NCBI GenBank assembly: GCA_049521915.1
Contig: JBEKOI010000083.1
Location: 1-14,067 of the forward strand
Source: Bog-756 sp049521915
Lineage (GTDB): Bacteria > Actinomycetota > Acidimicrobiia > Acidimicrobiales > RAAP-2
Length of the DNA stretch: 14,067 nucleotides
Reading direction: 5' to 3'
Part shown: one piece after another, positions 1-6,019 of the stretch
How the letters are laid out: each line of letters starts with the position of its first letter
How positions within the stretch are numbered: position 1 is the stretch's first letter
Program-made: the position numbers and the translations under genes
The notes under the pieces: model-generated
What the model was told of the DNA's origin: nothing
What the model saw: only the letters and a program-made list of their open reading frames with translations
The model's database searches: none

Positions 1-1
1 G

Positions 2-313
2 GTGGCGACCCAGATCTTCGAGCATGTCTCCCAGTACCCGAGCGAGCCGCGCCCGCCGCTCGAGCCGACCCTGGTCGACGCCAAGGACCGGCAACGGGAG
101 GCGTTGCTCGGTGCCATCGCGGCCAGGGCCACCCAATGGACCGATGAGGACCGGACGATGGCCGCGGCCATGTTCGACGTGCTCTGGAGTGTGGCCTCGT
201 ACGAACGGCTGGTCGTCGACTGGCAGATCGACCACGAACGCGCCGTCCAGGGGCTCTCCTGGGTCATCGGACTGGTGGAGCAGGCCGTCAGGGACGGCCG
301 GGGGCCGACGTGA
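2..313 (+). CDS. TetR/AcrR-type regulator, C-terminal part (5' truncated)
   Basis: The reading frame is open from the first base, so the gene very probably starts outside the window. The GTG at base 2 need not be a real start. The visible 103 residues look like the all-helical ligand-binding and dimerisation half of a TetR-family repressor: a helix around ATQWTDEDRTMAAAMFDVLWSVASYERL, a W-containing turn, then an ALSWVIGLVEQAV-like last helix (here LSWVIGLVEQAV). This matches how many actinobacterial TetR proteins end. The DNA-binding helix-turn-helix is not in the window, so the family call rests only on the C-terminal pattern. It converges on the SDR gene, with 38 bp between the two stop codons. 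By proximity it could control the SDR/P450 divergent promoter, which is inference. A different helical protein cannot be excluded. Confidence 0.6.
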   Translation: MATQIFEHVSQYPSEPRPPLEPTLVDAKDRQREALLGAIAARATQWTDEDRTMAAAMFDVLWSVASYERLVVDWQIDHERAVQGLSWVIGLVEQAVRDGRGPT

Positions 314-351
314 CCCCTGTGGCGGGGACGCCGGTGCCCGACCCACGGCCG

Positions 352-1140
352 TCAGCCGGCGCCCGGCTCCCTCCGTTTGGCCTGGAGCTTCGGGAGCTGG
401 GGCACCGGGCGTCCGGCCACCGTTCCCCCGTCCACCGGCACCACGATGCCGGTGATCTGTGCCGACCGGTCGCCGGCCAGGAACAGCACGGCCTCGGCCA
501 CGTCGTGGGGCGACCCCCGACGCTGCAGGGGCTGGTCGAGCTCGATGGTGGGGCCGAGGTCGTAGCTCGTGATCCCCGTCGGGATGTGGCCGGGGGCGAT
601 GCAATTCACCCGGACGTTGTACTCGGCCAGATCGGTGGAGACCAGCCGGCTGAACTGGACGACCGCGGCCTTGGAGGTGCGGTAGGCGATCGGGGGGCCG
701 CCGCCGGTGAGGCCGCCGATGGACGAGGTGTTGACGATCGAACCGCCGCCGTGCTCGGCCATGTGCCGGGCCGCGCGCTGGGTCCCGGTGATGACCCCGA
801 ACAAGTTCACCGCCATCACCCGTTCGAAGTCACGGAGGTCGTCCCGCAGGAAACGGCGGAAGGAGCTGGAGATACCGGCGTTGTTGAACATGACGTGCAG
901 CCCGCCGAAGGTGTCCACAGCGAAGTCGACCAGTGCCTGGACCTCGTCGGCATCGGCCACATCGGTCCGCTTGAAGGCCGCGCTGTCCCCGAGCCCGGCG
1001 GCCAGGGCCTCCCCCTGCTCACGATCGACATCGGCGACGACGACCTTCGCACCCTCGGCCGCGAACAGCTCGGCGGTGGCGCGGCCGATCCCGCTCGCAC
1101 CCCCGGTGACGACGGCAACCTTCCCCGACAGTTCGCCCAT
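352..1140 (-). CDS. SDR family NAD(P)-dependent oxidoreductase
   Basis: A classical short-chain dehydrogenase/reductase of 262 residues, typical for the family. Visible motifs are the Rossmann glycine motif T12-G-G-A-S-G-I-G19, Asp37 at the end of beta-2 (favours NAD(H) over NADP(H)), N86-N-A-G89, N112 in VNLFG, and the catalytic set S140, Y153 and K157 (YRTSK). The C-terminal IAPGHIPTG and ITGIVVPVDGG patterns are also standard. The ATG at 1140 was chosen over the longer frame because the protein then begins MGELSGKVAVVTGG, the usual SDR N-terminus. A GAAAGGAA ribosome-binding site lies about 9 bp upstream. The Arg-rich 30-residue extension in the longer frame looks non-coding. The enzyme probably interconverts an alcohol and a ketone or aldehyde. 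It is divergent from the P450, so oxidation of a P450-made hydroxyl is plausible but unproven. The substrate cannot be read from sequence. Confidence 0.93.
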   Translation of the reverse strand: MGELSGKVAVVTGGASGIGRATAELFAAEGAKVVVADVDREQGEALAAGLGDSAAFKRTDVADADEVQALVDFAVDTFGGLHVMFNNAGISSSFRRFLRDDLRDFERVMAVNLFGVITGTQRAARHMAEHGGGSIVNTSSIGGLTGGGPPIAYRTSKAAVVQFSRLVSTDLAEYNVRVNCIAPGHIPTGITSYDLGPTIELDQPLQRRGSPHDVAEAVLFLAGDRSAQITGIVVPVDGGTVAGRPVPQLPKLQAKRREPGAG

Positions 1141-1164
1141 GGTCAGCGGTTCCTTTCGACTGGT

Positions 1165-1178
1165 CCCCGGCACCGGGG
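1165..1178. promoter_or_regulatory. Small inverted repeat upstream of the SDR gene
   Basis: CCCCGG-CA-CCGGGG is a perfect 6-bp inverted repeat with a 2-bp centre, lying 25-38 bp upstream of the SDR start codon. It could be an operator or a leader hairpin. GC-only palindromes are frequent by chance in DNA this GC-rich, so support is weak. Confidence 0.2.
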
Positions 1179-1261
1179 GATGAACCCGGCGTCGCCGCCC
1201 CCGCCGTCTCCAACGAGTCCGGTGCGGCAACCGAACCTACTCCGGCCGGCGGGCTCTCGAC

Positions 1262-1282
1262 GTACGCAGTCGACCTTCGTAC
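1262..1282. promoter_or_regulatory. Candidate TetR-type operator in the SDR/P450 divergent promoter
   Basis: GTACGcAG-N5-CTtCGTAC is a 21-bp inverted repeat with 7 of 8 arm positions paired. It sits about 44 bp upstream of the P450 start and 122 bp upstream of the SDR start. Size and geometry fit a TetR-dimer site. Two TetR-type genes flank this pair (ends at 313 and 2637), and either could act here. Which protein binds is inference. Confidence 0.4.
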
Positions 1283-1325
1283 CCATCAGATCAGGGCACC
1301 TGCCCGCGACCACCCTGGAGCACCA

Positions 1326-2579
1326 GTGAACGACGAGTTCGAATCCATCGACTTCTTCGGCACCAAGGACCTCATCGACAATCCCTACCCCTACTTCGAG
1401 CACCTGCGAGGGCAGTGCCCGGTGACCAAGGAGCCCTTCCACGATGTCTACATGGTGACGGGCTACGACGAAGCGATCGAGGTCTACCACGACAAGGAGA
1501 CCTTCTCGGCCTGCAACTCGGCCATCGGGCCCTTCGCCAGGTTCCCGGTGCCACTCGAGGGTGACGACGTCACCGAGATCATCGAGACCTACCGGGACGG
1601 GCTCCCCTTCGGGGACCAGCTCCCCACCTTCGATCCTCCCAAGCACACCGCCCAGCGCGGGCTTCTCATGCGGCTGATCACCCCGAAGCGCCTCAAGGAG
1701 AACGAAGCGTCCCTGCAGCAGCTGGCCGACGACCAGATCGACCGCTTCCACACCCGGGGCGAGTGCGAGTTCATCGGTGAGTACGCCCAGCCCTACACCA
1801 TGCTGGTCATTGCCGACCTGTTGGGCGTGCCCGCGGAGGACCATCCGGAGTTCCTCGAGAAACTCATGCACCACGATGCCGTGGAGATGACCCACAGTCC
1901 CCTCGAGTACCTGTACGAGAAGTTCACGGGCTATATCGAGGACCGCCGGCGCCAACCGCGGGACGACGTGATGACCGGGCTGGCCACGGCCACCTTCCCA
2001 GACGGGTCGTTGCCGCCGGTCGAGGACGTGATGAAGATCGCCTCCAACCTGTTCGCCGCCGGCCAGGAGACGACGGCCCGGCTGCTCGGCACGGCCCTCA
2101 TGACGCTGGGCGAACGTCCCGAACTGCAGGACCAGCTCCGCGCCGACCGCAGCCTCGTCCCCGCGTTCATCGAGGAGACTTTGCGCCTGGAGCCTCCCAT
2201 CAACGGCACCTTCCGTCTGTCGCGGACACCGACGACGGTGCGGGACACCCGGATCCCGGCCGGGAGCACGGTCATGGTGCTGCCCGCGGCGGCCAACCGC
2301 GACCCACGCGAGTTCGAGGCGCCCGACGATCTCCGCCTCGACCGGGAGAACGCCCGGCAGCACATCGCCTTCGGTCACGGCATCCATACCTGCGCCGGTG
2401 CACCGCTGGCCCGGGCCGAGTCCAACGTGTCCCTCCAGCGCCTGCTGGACAGGATGGCGGATATCCGCATTTCGGAGTCGCACCACGGCCCCGCCGATGA
2501 CCGGCACTGGGAGTACACACCCACCTGGATGCTCCGGGGCCACGACCGGCTCTACCTCGAGTTCACACCCGTCGGCTGA
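1326..2579 (+). CDS. Cytochrome P450 (class I bacterial CYP)
   Basis: A soluble heme monooxygenase of 417 residues, a normal length for a bacterial CYP, with no membrane anchor. Landmarks in order: DPPKHTAQR at 103-111 (C-helix region; His107 and Arg111 contact heme propionates in the family), the I-helix oxygen-activation motif A245-G-Q-E-T249-T, the K-helix E284-T-L-R287, and the heme-binding loop F349-G-H-G-I-H-T-C356-A-G with Cys356 as axial thiolate. The start is GTG at 1326, preceded by GGAG 5 bp upstream. It would insert one oxygen atom into an organic substrate using electrons from a ferredoxin and ferredoxin reductase, neither of which is encoded in this window. The closest general resemblance is to actinobacterial CYPs acting on terpenoids, steroids or fatty acids. 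The exact CYP family cannot be assigned by eye. It is divergent from the SDR and convergent with the second TetR gene. Confidence 0.95.
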   Translation: MNDEFESIDFFGTKDLIDNPYPYFEHLRGQCPVTKEPFHDVYMVTGYDEAIEVYHDKETFSACNSAIGPFARFPVPLEGDDVTEIIETYRDGLPFGDQLPTFDPPKHTAQRGLLMRLITPKRLKENEASLQQLADDQIDRFHTRGECEFIGEYAQPYTMLVIADLLGVPAEDHPEFLEKLMHHDAVEMTHSPLEYLYEKFTGYIEDRRRQPRDDVMTGLATATFPDGSLPPVEDVMKIASNLFAAGQETTARLLGTALMTLGERPELQDQLRADRSLVPAFIEETLRLEPPINGTFRLSRTPTTVRDTRIPAGSTVMVLPAAANRDPREFEAPDDLRLDRENARQHIAFGHGIHTCAGAPLARAESNVSLQRLLDRMADIRISESHHGPADDRHWEYTPTWMLRGHDRLYLEFTPVG

Positions 2580-2601
2580 GTCCCAACGCGGCCAGCGCGC
2601 C

Positions 2602-2621
2602 GCGGCGCCGGCGCCCGCCGC
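2602..2621. terminator. GC-rich inverted repeat between convergent P450 and TetR genes
   Basis: The 57-bp gap between the convergent stop codons contains the perfect 12-bp palindrome GGCGCCGGCGCC (2604-2615), flanked by GC/GC-complementary bases. It could act as a bidirectional hairpin terminator. It has no loop of its own and no T-tract on either side, so the call is weak. Confidence 0.2.
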
Positions 2622-2636
2622 CGTCACGCCACAGGG

Positions 2637-3536
2637 CTACGTCTTGGCCCCCTTGCGCCGCTTGGCCGGCTTGGCCGTCTTCGTTGTCTTGGCCGGCTTG
2701 GCCGACCCGGCCGACCCGGCCGACTTGGCCGACTTGGCCGACTTGGTCGTCTTGGCCGTCTTGGCCGGCTTGGCCGTCTTGGCCGTCTTGGTCGTCTTGG
2801 TCGTCTTGGCCGACTCGGCCGTCTTGGCCGGACCGGGACCTTGCGCCTGCGGGGTGTCGACCGGCCACGTCCGGGGATCGCGGCCGAATCCCGACTCGAG
2901 GACTGCGATGCTCTCGGAGATCGTGGTGGGCAGATCCCCGCCGTTGAAGAACCAGTGGGTGTGGGCGGCCTGGATGACACCTCCGGCTGCCGCGGCCAGC
3001 ATGGTGGGGACGAGCGCTTCGCCCGGCATCCCGAGACGGGATCCGAAGAATTCGGCCATGACCCGGTACGACTTGAGTTGGATCCCTCCGACGACCGATC
3101 GCAACACGCTGGGCGTGGCCGCCACCACACCGATCCACCGCCTGAGCATCACCATGTCTTCGGTCGACAGCTCCTGTTCGAGCGCCAGGCGGAGGGATTG
3201 GAGAGGCGGCTCATCGTCGGGACGGGCGGCCAGCGCGGTCCGGAGGGCGTCGCTCCGCCTGTCGATACTCAGCTGCAGGACGTCTTCCTTGGCCGGGAAG
3301 TACCGGTAGAAGGTCCGGGGCGAGATCTTCGCTTCGGACGCGATCTGGTCGACGGTGACCTCTGCGAACCCGTGCTCCTCGAACAACCGCAGGGCCACAT
3401 CCTCCAAGGTGAGGATCATCGTCTCCAGACGTTTCCTCCGCAGCTGGAGGTCAAGCGAGTCAGCGCCCAATCTGTCCTCCCCGATCATTCCGACGTCATC
3501 CCATGGCCTACTCGGCGCGTTTCGAGCCCAAAGCAT
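2637..3536 (-). CDS. TetR-family regulator with histone-H1-like Lys/Ala tail
   Basis: With the start at 3536 the protein has 299 residues. Residues ~33-88 are a TetR DNA-binding domain: RRKRLETMILTLEDVALRLFEEHGF, then VTVDQIASEAKISPRTFYRYFPAKEDVL with the HTH at about 60-86. Residues ~90-225 form a helical ligand-binding domain ending in FNGGDLPTTISESIAVLESGF. Unlike ordinary TetR proteins (about 190-230 residues), it continues into a ~63-residue tail. There, every third residue from position 238 to 298 is Lys (18 of 21 units; the others are one Glu and two Gly), separated by Ala, Thr, Ser or Pro, and ending in KRRKGAKT. The ATG at 3536 has GGGAG 8 bp upstream. The ATGs at 3563 and 3488 are alternatives; the 3563 start would place the probable operator inside the gene. 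The gene lies opposite the P450, and autoregulation is likely from the operator at 3537-3558. Its ligand and other targets are unknown. Confidence 0.88.
   Translation of the reverse strand: MLWARNAPSRPWDDVGMIGEDRLGADSLDLQLRRKRLETMILTLEDVALRLFEEHGFAEVTVDQIASEAKISPRTFYRYFPAKEDVLQLSIDRRSDALRTALAARPDDEPPLQSLRLALEQELSTEDMVMLRRWIGVVAATPSVLRSVVGGIQLKSYRVMAEFFGSRLGMPGEALVPTMLAAAAGGVIQAAHTHWFFNGGDLPTTISESIAVLESGFGRDPRTWPVDTPQAQGPGPAKTAESAKTTKTTKTAKTAKPAKTAKTTKSAKSAKSAGSAGSAKPAKTTKTAKPAKRRKGAKT
2640..2829 (-). repeat. 9-bp tandem repeat encoding the K-x-A tail
   Basis: About 21 units of a degenerate 9-bp unit, on the plus strand G(T/G/A)C-TTG-G(C/T)C. On the coding strand this reads as Ala/Thr/Ser-Lys-Thr/Ser/Pro triplets. 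The lysine register is unbroken from start to end, so all copy-number change has been in whole 9-bp units, keeping the frame. Two adjacent units carry GAC-CCG-GCC on the plus strand (Gly for Lys). The tract ends at the stop codon of the TetR gene. Confidence 0.9.
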
Positions 3537-3558
3537 GAACCGGTCTCCCGACCGGTTC
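3537..3558. promoter_or_regulatory. Probable autoregulatory TetR operator
   Basis: GAACCGGTC-N4-GACCGGTTC is a perfect inverted repeat (9-bp arms, 4-bp spacer, 22 bp). It lies immediately upstream of the preferred TetR ATG at 3536 and overlaps its ribosome-binding site. Length and symmetry fit a TetR dimer site, and binding here would block translation initiation signals and transcription of the TetR gene. A perfect 9+9 match is unlikely by chance at this exact place. Identity of the binding protein is inference. Confidence 0.6.
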
Positions 3559-3580
3559 GCCACACACCCCTACCCCGTCA

Positions 3581-3600
3581 TCGATTGACTCCCGAATCGA
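3581..3600. promoter_or_regulatory. Second inverted repeat upstream of the TetR gene
   Basis: TCGATT-N8-AATCGA, 6-bp perfect arms, lies 45-64 bp upstream of the TetR start, between it and the end of the nucleotidyltransferase gene. It could be a promoter-associated site or a weak hairpin after the 3633-4633 operon. No clear -10 or T-tract was recognised. Confidence 0.2.
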
Positions 3601-3632
3601 AGTCCCCGGCGGCACAATCCGGACCTGATCAA

Positions 3633-4205
3633 TCAGCGTTCCATCCCCGGGCCATCCCTCCGGAGTGCTTCTCGTTGTGCAATTCGCCGCTCATTCCCGG
3701 GAAACATCTCCTCGAGCAGAAACTGCACCCTCGGAGCAACCGCACGATTGGGATACGTCGACTCGATCAGGTCCAAGCCTTCTTCCGCTGTGGTGAAACC
3801 GCAGAGGTCATAAAGGAACCGGATATCATCCTGATCACGCTCGAGTCGGGATGCCAAGAGTTTCATCGCCAGCAGGTAGCGAGGTGATGCTGCGGCGACG
3901 CTCAGATGATCCCCTTCGAACACCCCGATGCGTTCTGGATCCGAACTCGGCATGAACGCCTTCGCCCCGTCGTTCAACCAATCCCCCTCGATCTCCAGGC
4001 GTTCGGCGACCCGCGCCGCTGCCTTCCGCACTTCCGCCGCAGGTACGAAGATGGCGTCCACGTCGACTGTCGCCCTTCGGGCGTCATAGGCGAGGGCCAT
4101 TGCCGCCCCACCAACCACGAACACCTCACCCCGGACCCCGACGGCACCTAGCTCTTCGTCAAGGAGGCGCAGCGCTGAGAGTAGCTTCTCGCGATCAAGC
4201 AGCAT
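3633..4205 (-). CDS. DUF6036-type nucleotidyltransferase
   Basis: A 190-residue protein of the nucleotidyltransferase superfamily, DUF6036-like. The strand-turn V30-V-G-G-A-A-M at 30-36 carries the Gly-Gly of the fold. RRATVDVDAI holds the metal-binding D48-x-D50. LLAMKLLASRLERDQDDIRFL at 111-131 matches the usual K-L-x-A-R-x-x-R-D-x-x-D helix. Related enzymes transfer a nucleotide to RNA or protein, and several are toxins of toxin-antitoxin or abortive-infection modules (MenT/AbiEii type). The substrate here is not known. The ATG at 4205 was chosen because it begins just before the conserved fold and lies 2 bp after the stop of the upstream gene, implying translational coupling. There is no strong Shine-Dalgarno sequence. 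The ~39-residue longer form reads through the other gene and is rejected. GC content is clearly lower than in neighbouring genes, suggesting separate acquisition. Confidence 0.85.
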   Translation of the reverse strand: MLLDREKLLSALRLLDEELGAVGVRGEVFVVGGAAMALAYDARRATVDVDAIFVPAAEVRKAAARVAERLEIEGDWLNDGAKAFMPSSDPERIGVFEGDHLSVAAASPRYLLAMKLLASRLERDQDDIRFLYDLCGFTTAEEGLDLIESTYPNRAVAPRVQFLLEEMFPGNERRIAQREALRRDGPGMER

Positions 4206-4207
4206 GG

Positions 4208-4633
4208 CTAGGCGTAGGCCAAGGCGCCCGCCGTGATGAACACACCCCGTCGGGCGAAGGCGATCGGGCTGTGTGCGATGGCGTCGGCGTGCAAGGACTG
4301 TATTCCCGATACGAACCACCACTGGTCGAGGAATCGGCTCGGGTCCTCGACCCAGTCGGGGGCGAGCAGCCCTTCGCGAGCGCAGAGGTACTCGGCGATG
4401 GCTGCGAGCAGGGCGTCATAGCGCGCGTCCCCGGTTGCAACGGGTTCGGGAGCGACGAGGCCCTGACGCTCGTCGACCGGAGCACGTTCGACTAGCTCAA
4501 CGCACCGAAACGCAAGCCGAAGCGCTCCCGGCTCGTCCCCCTCGGAAAGGCACTTGCCGACCTCGAGTCCGACGTCGGAGATGTTCGGGCGCTGATAGGC
4601 CATGCGCCCATCGTAGAGGAAGGGTGTCTCCAT
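4208..4633 (-). CDS. Conserved-looking small protein of unknown function paired with the nucleotidyltransferase
   Basis: A 141-residue, acidic, mostly helical protein that I cannot assign to a named family. Visible pieces (numbering from the preferred start): RPNISDVGLEVGKCLSEGD, a helix GALRLAFRCVELVERAP (36-52), the segment TGDARYDALLAAIAEYLC (68-84), the aromatic DPSRFLDQWWFVSGI (97-111), and an SPIAFARRGVFITAGAL end. From memory, such TGDxRYDALLA.../W-F.../F-x-RRGVF proteins commonly sit directly upstream of DUF6036 nucleotidyltransferases in actinobacteria. The ATG at 4633 has GGAG 6 bp upstream. The ATG at 4603 (131 residues) has a much poorer site. Its stop is 2 bp before the nucleotidyltransferase ATG. 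An antitoxin or accessory role is inferred from this arrangement only. No clear helix-turn-helix was recognised. Confidence 0.75.
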   Translation of the reverse strand: METPFLYDGRMAYQRPNISDVGLEVGKCLSEGDEPGALRLAFRCVELVERAPVDERQGLVAPEPVATGDARYDALLAAIAEYLCAREGLLAPDWVEDPSRFLDQWWFVSGIQSLHADAIAHSPIAFARRGVFITAGALAYA

Positions 4634-4664
4634 CGACCGCTCCGTAGCGTCGGCGCAAGAGGGG

Positions 4665-4710
4665 GGCTGCCGGGGACTCGCACACCTCGATTCCGGGCAG
4701 TTTGGCAGCC
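4665..4710. other. Long-loop inverted repeat in the 246-bp divergent intergenic region
   Basis: GGCTGCC (4665-4671) and GGCAGCC (4704-4710) are perfectly complementary 7-bp arms. Inner CTGCC/GGGCAG can also pair. The region 4634-4879 lies between the divergent nucleotidyltransferase module and the acyl-CoA dehydrogenases and has no convincing gene. This element could be a leader hairpin for either transcript. It vaguely resembles the 3' end of a tRNA on the minus strand but lacks a proper T-arm. Confidence 0.25.
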
Positions 4711-4757
4711 GAACCAGACGGGCCGGACTGCGCTGCACCGCCCGCACCGGAAGGAGA

Positions 4758-4775
4758 TAGTAGGAATTCCTAGTA
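4758..4775. promoter_or_regulatory. AT-rich palindrome upstream of the acyl-CoA dehydrogenase pair
   Basis: TAGTAGGAATTCCTAGTA contains the perfect 12-bp palindrome TAGGAATTCCTA (4761-4772), extended by two further paired bases per side across one mismatch. AT-rich symmetric DNA stands out in this GC-rich window. It lies about 105 bp upstream of the first acyl-CoA dehydrogenase start and 125 bp upstream of the divergent module, where promoters are expected. An operator is likely, but the binding protein is unknown. Confidence 0.45.
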
Positions 4776-4779
4776 CTGT

Positions 4780-4799
4780 ACGGTCTGTCCAGCGACCGT
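4780..4799. promoter_or_regulatory. Second inverted repeat upstream of the acyl-CoA dehydrogenase pair
   Basis: ACGGTC-N8-GACCGT is a 6+8+6 inverted repeat directly following the AT-rich palindrome. Its CGGTC/GACCG half-sites resemble those of the operator at 3537-3558, though the spacer is 8 rather than 4 bp. Control of the ACAD operon by the same TetR is therefore possible but unproven. Confidence 0.3.
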
Positions 4800-4879
4800 C
4801 CCGGCCAGGCTGAGGACGAGAGAGACAGAGGAGTGCGACCGGCGATGGAACGACGGCTTTGCGTCGGGAAGGGACGTTC

Positions 4880-6019
4880 ATGCTGCTGACGTTGGACGGT
4901 GATCAGGAGCTCTTCCGGGACACCACGGCGAAGCTCCTGAACGAACTGGTCCCGGTCGGCGAGCTCCGTCGGCTGCGGGACGACCCGGTCGGTTTCGACG
5001 ACGACTACTGGCGCCGTGGCGCCGAGCTGGGTTGGACGTCGCTCCTCGTCAGCGAGGACCTCGGCGGGGGCTCCATCGGCGGACAGGGACTCGTGGACCT
5101 GGCCCTCGTGGCCTACGAGTTCGGTCGTCACGCCGCACCTGGGCCGTTGCTGGCCACCAACGTCGTCGCCGCCACCCTCAGCGAGACCGGTGACAGCAGG
5201 TTCAAGGAAGTCATCGGGGACGTCCTGGGCGGAACGTCGATCCTGACCTGGTGCCTCGGTGAGCCGCCACCGTCCGACCGGTTCGACCATGTCGGTCTGG
5301 ACATCCGCGTCGAGGGATCGGAGGTGGTGCTGAACGGGGTCAAACGACCGGTCGAGTCGGGAGCACGGGCCGATCATCTGCTGGTCACCGGCCGCACCGG
5401 CTCAGGACGCACCCAGGTGCTCGTGCCTGTCGGTGCCGCGGGTCTGTCCATCTCGCCCATGCACACCGTCGATCTGACCCGCCGCTTCTCGGTCGTCACC
5501 TTCGATGACGTCCGCGTCCCGACCTCGGCCATCGTCGGAGAGGTGGGAGTGGCCGGTGAACAGGTCGAGAGACAGATCGAGCGCGCCGTGGCCCTTGTCT
5601 GTGCCGAAGCCGTCGGGGCCATGCAGGCGGCCTTCGACATGACCGTCGAGTGGGCCTTCGATCGCTACTCGTTCGGACGTCCGCTGGCGTCCTACCAGGA
5701 GCTCAAGCACCGCTTCGCCGACATGAAGGCGTGGCTGGAAGCGAGCCACGCCGTCAGCGACGCGGCCACCGAGGCGGTGGCCGGTGGATCCCCGGACGCG
5801 GCCGAGCTCCTCAGCGCGGCCAAGGCCTTCATCGGCAGCTTCGGCTCGGAGCTGGTGCAGGACTGCGTCCAGATCCACGGAGGGATCGGCCTCACCTTCG
5901 ACCACGACGTCCACCTCTTCCTCCGCCGGCACACCGTGGACCGGGCGCTCTACGGGACGCCGGCAGAGCATCGTCAGCGCCTCGCCGACCTCGTCGAGGC
6001 CAAGGGGGGCAGGCCATGA
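4880..6019 (+). CDS. Acyl-CoA dehydrogenase, FAD-motif-bearing chain
   Basis: A 379-residue acyl-CoA dehydrogenase that would introduce a trans alpha-beta double bond into an acyl-CoA, passing electrons to FAD and then electron-transfer flavoprotein. The N-terminal helical domain includes GAELGWTSLLVSEDLGG (48-64). The C-terminal domain holds the FAD-contact motif R262-Y-S-F-G-R-P268, Q273 onward, and Q331-I-H-G-G-I-G-L-T339. The usual Tyr-Glu-Gly-Thr catalytic base region is replaced by L-Y-G-T-P-A-E-H at 357-364. An alternative acidic residue is E234 in QIERAVALV. The ATG at 4880 has GGGAAGGGA upstream; the TTG at 4859 is rejected. The length and pattern resemble FadE29/FadE27-like chains of mycobacterial heteromeric enzymes. 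The stop overlaps the next gene by 4 bp (ATGA), supporting stoichiometric synthesis. The substrate is unknown. Confidence 0.92.
   Translation: MLLTLDGDQELFRDTTAKLLNELVPVGELRRLRDDPVGFDDDYWRRGAELGWTSLLVSEDLGGGSIGGQGLVDLALVAYEFGRHAAPGPLLATNVVAATLSETGDSRFKEVIGDVLGGTSILTWCLGEPPPSDRFDHVGLDIRVEGSEVVLNGVKRPVESGARADHLLVTGRTGSGRTQVLVPVGAAGLSISPMHTVDLTRRFSVVTFDDVRVPTSAIVGEVGVAGEQVERQIERAVALVCAEAVGAMQAAFDMTVEWAFDRYSFGRPLASYQELKHRFADMKAWLEASHAVSDAATEAVAGGSPDAAELLSAAKAFIGSFGSELVQDCVQIHGGIGLTFDHDVHLFLRRHTVDRALYGTPAEHRQRLADLVEAKGGRP

Noticed and set aside
1143..2627. 494-codon minus-strand open frame opposite the P450
   Set aside because: It is antisense to a P450 with all canonical motifs and has no recognisable domain of its own.
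2398..3309. 303-codon plus-strand frame with striking LADLADLVVLAVLAG repeats resembling a membrane segment
   Set aside because: It is the antisense reading of the lysine-rich TetR tail and overlaps the end of the P450. The hydrophobic repeat is simply the complement of the Lys/Ala 9-bp repeat.
4655..4715. tRNA-like segment on the minus strand (7-bp acceptor-like GGCTGCC/GGCAGCC arms, GCGAGTCCCC near the 3' side)
   Set aside because: The interval between the arms is only 32 nt, the would-be T-stem pairs poorly, and there is no D-arm or anticodon arm. It is kept only as an inverted repeat.
4492..4881. 129-codon minus-strand open frame across the intergenic region and the small-protein gene
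   Set aside because: It overlaps the better-supported gene at 4208-4633 in another frame. Its sequence is Arg/Pro/Ser-rich, as expected of a GC-rich shadow frame, and it has no recognisable domain.
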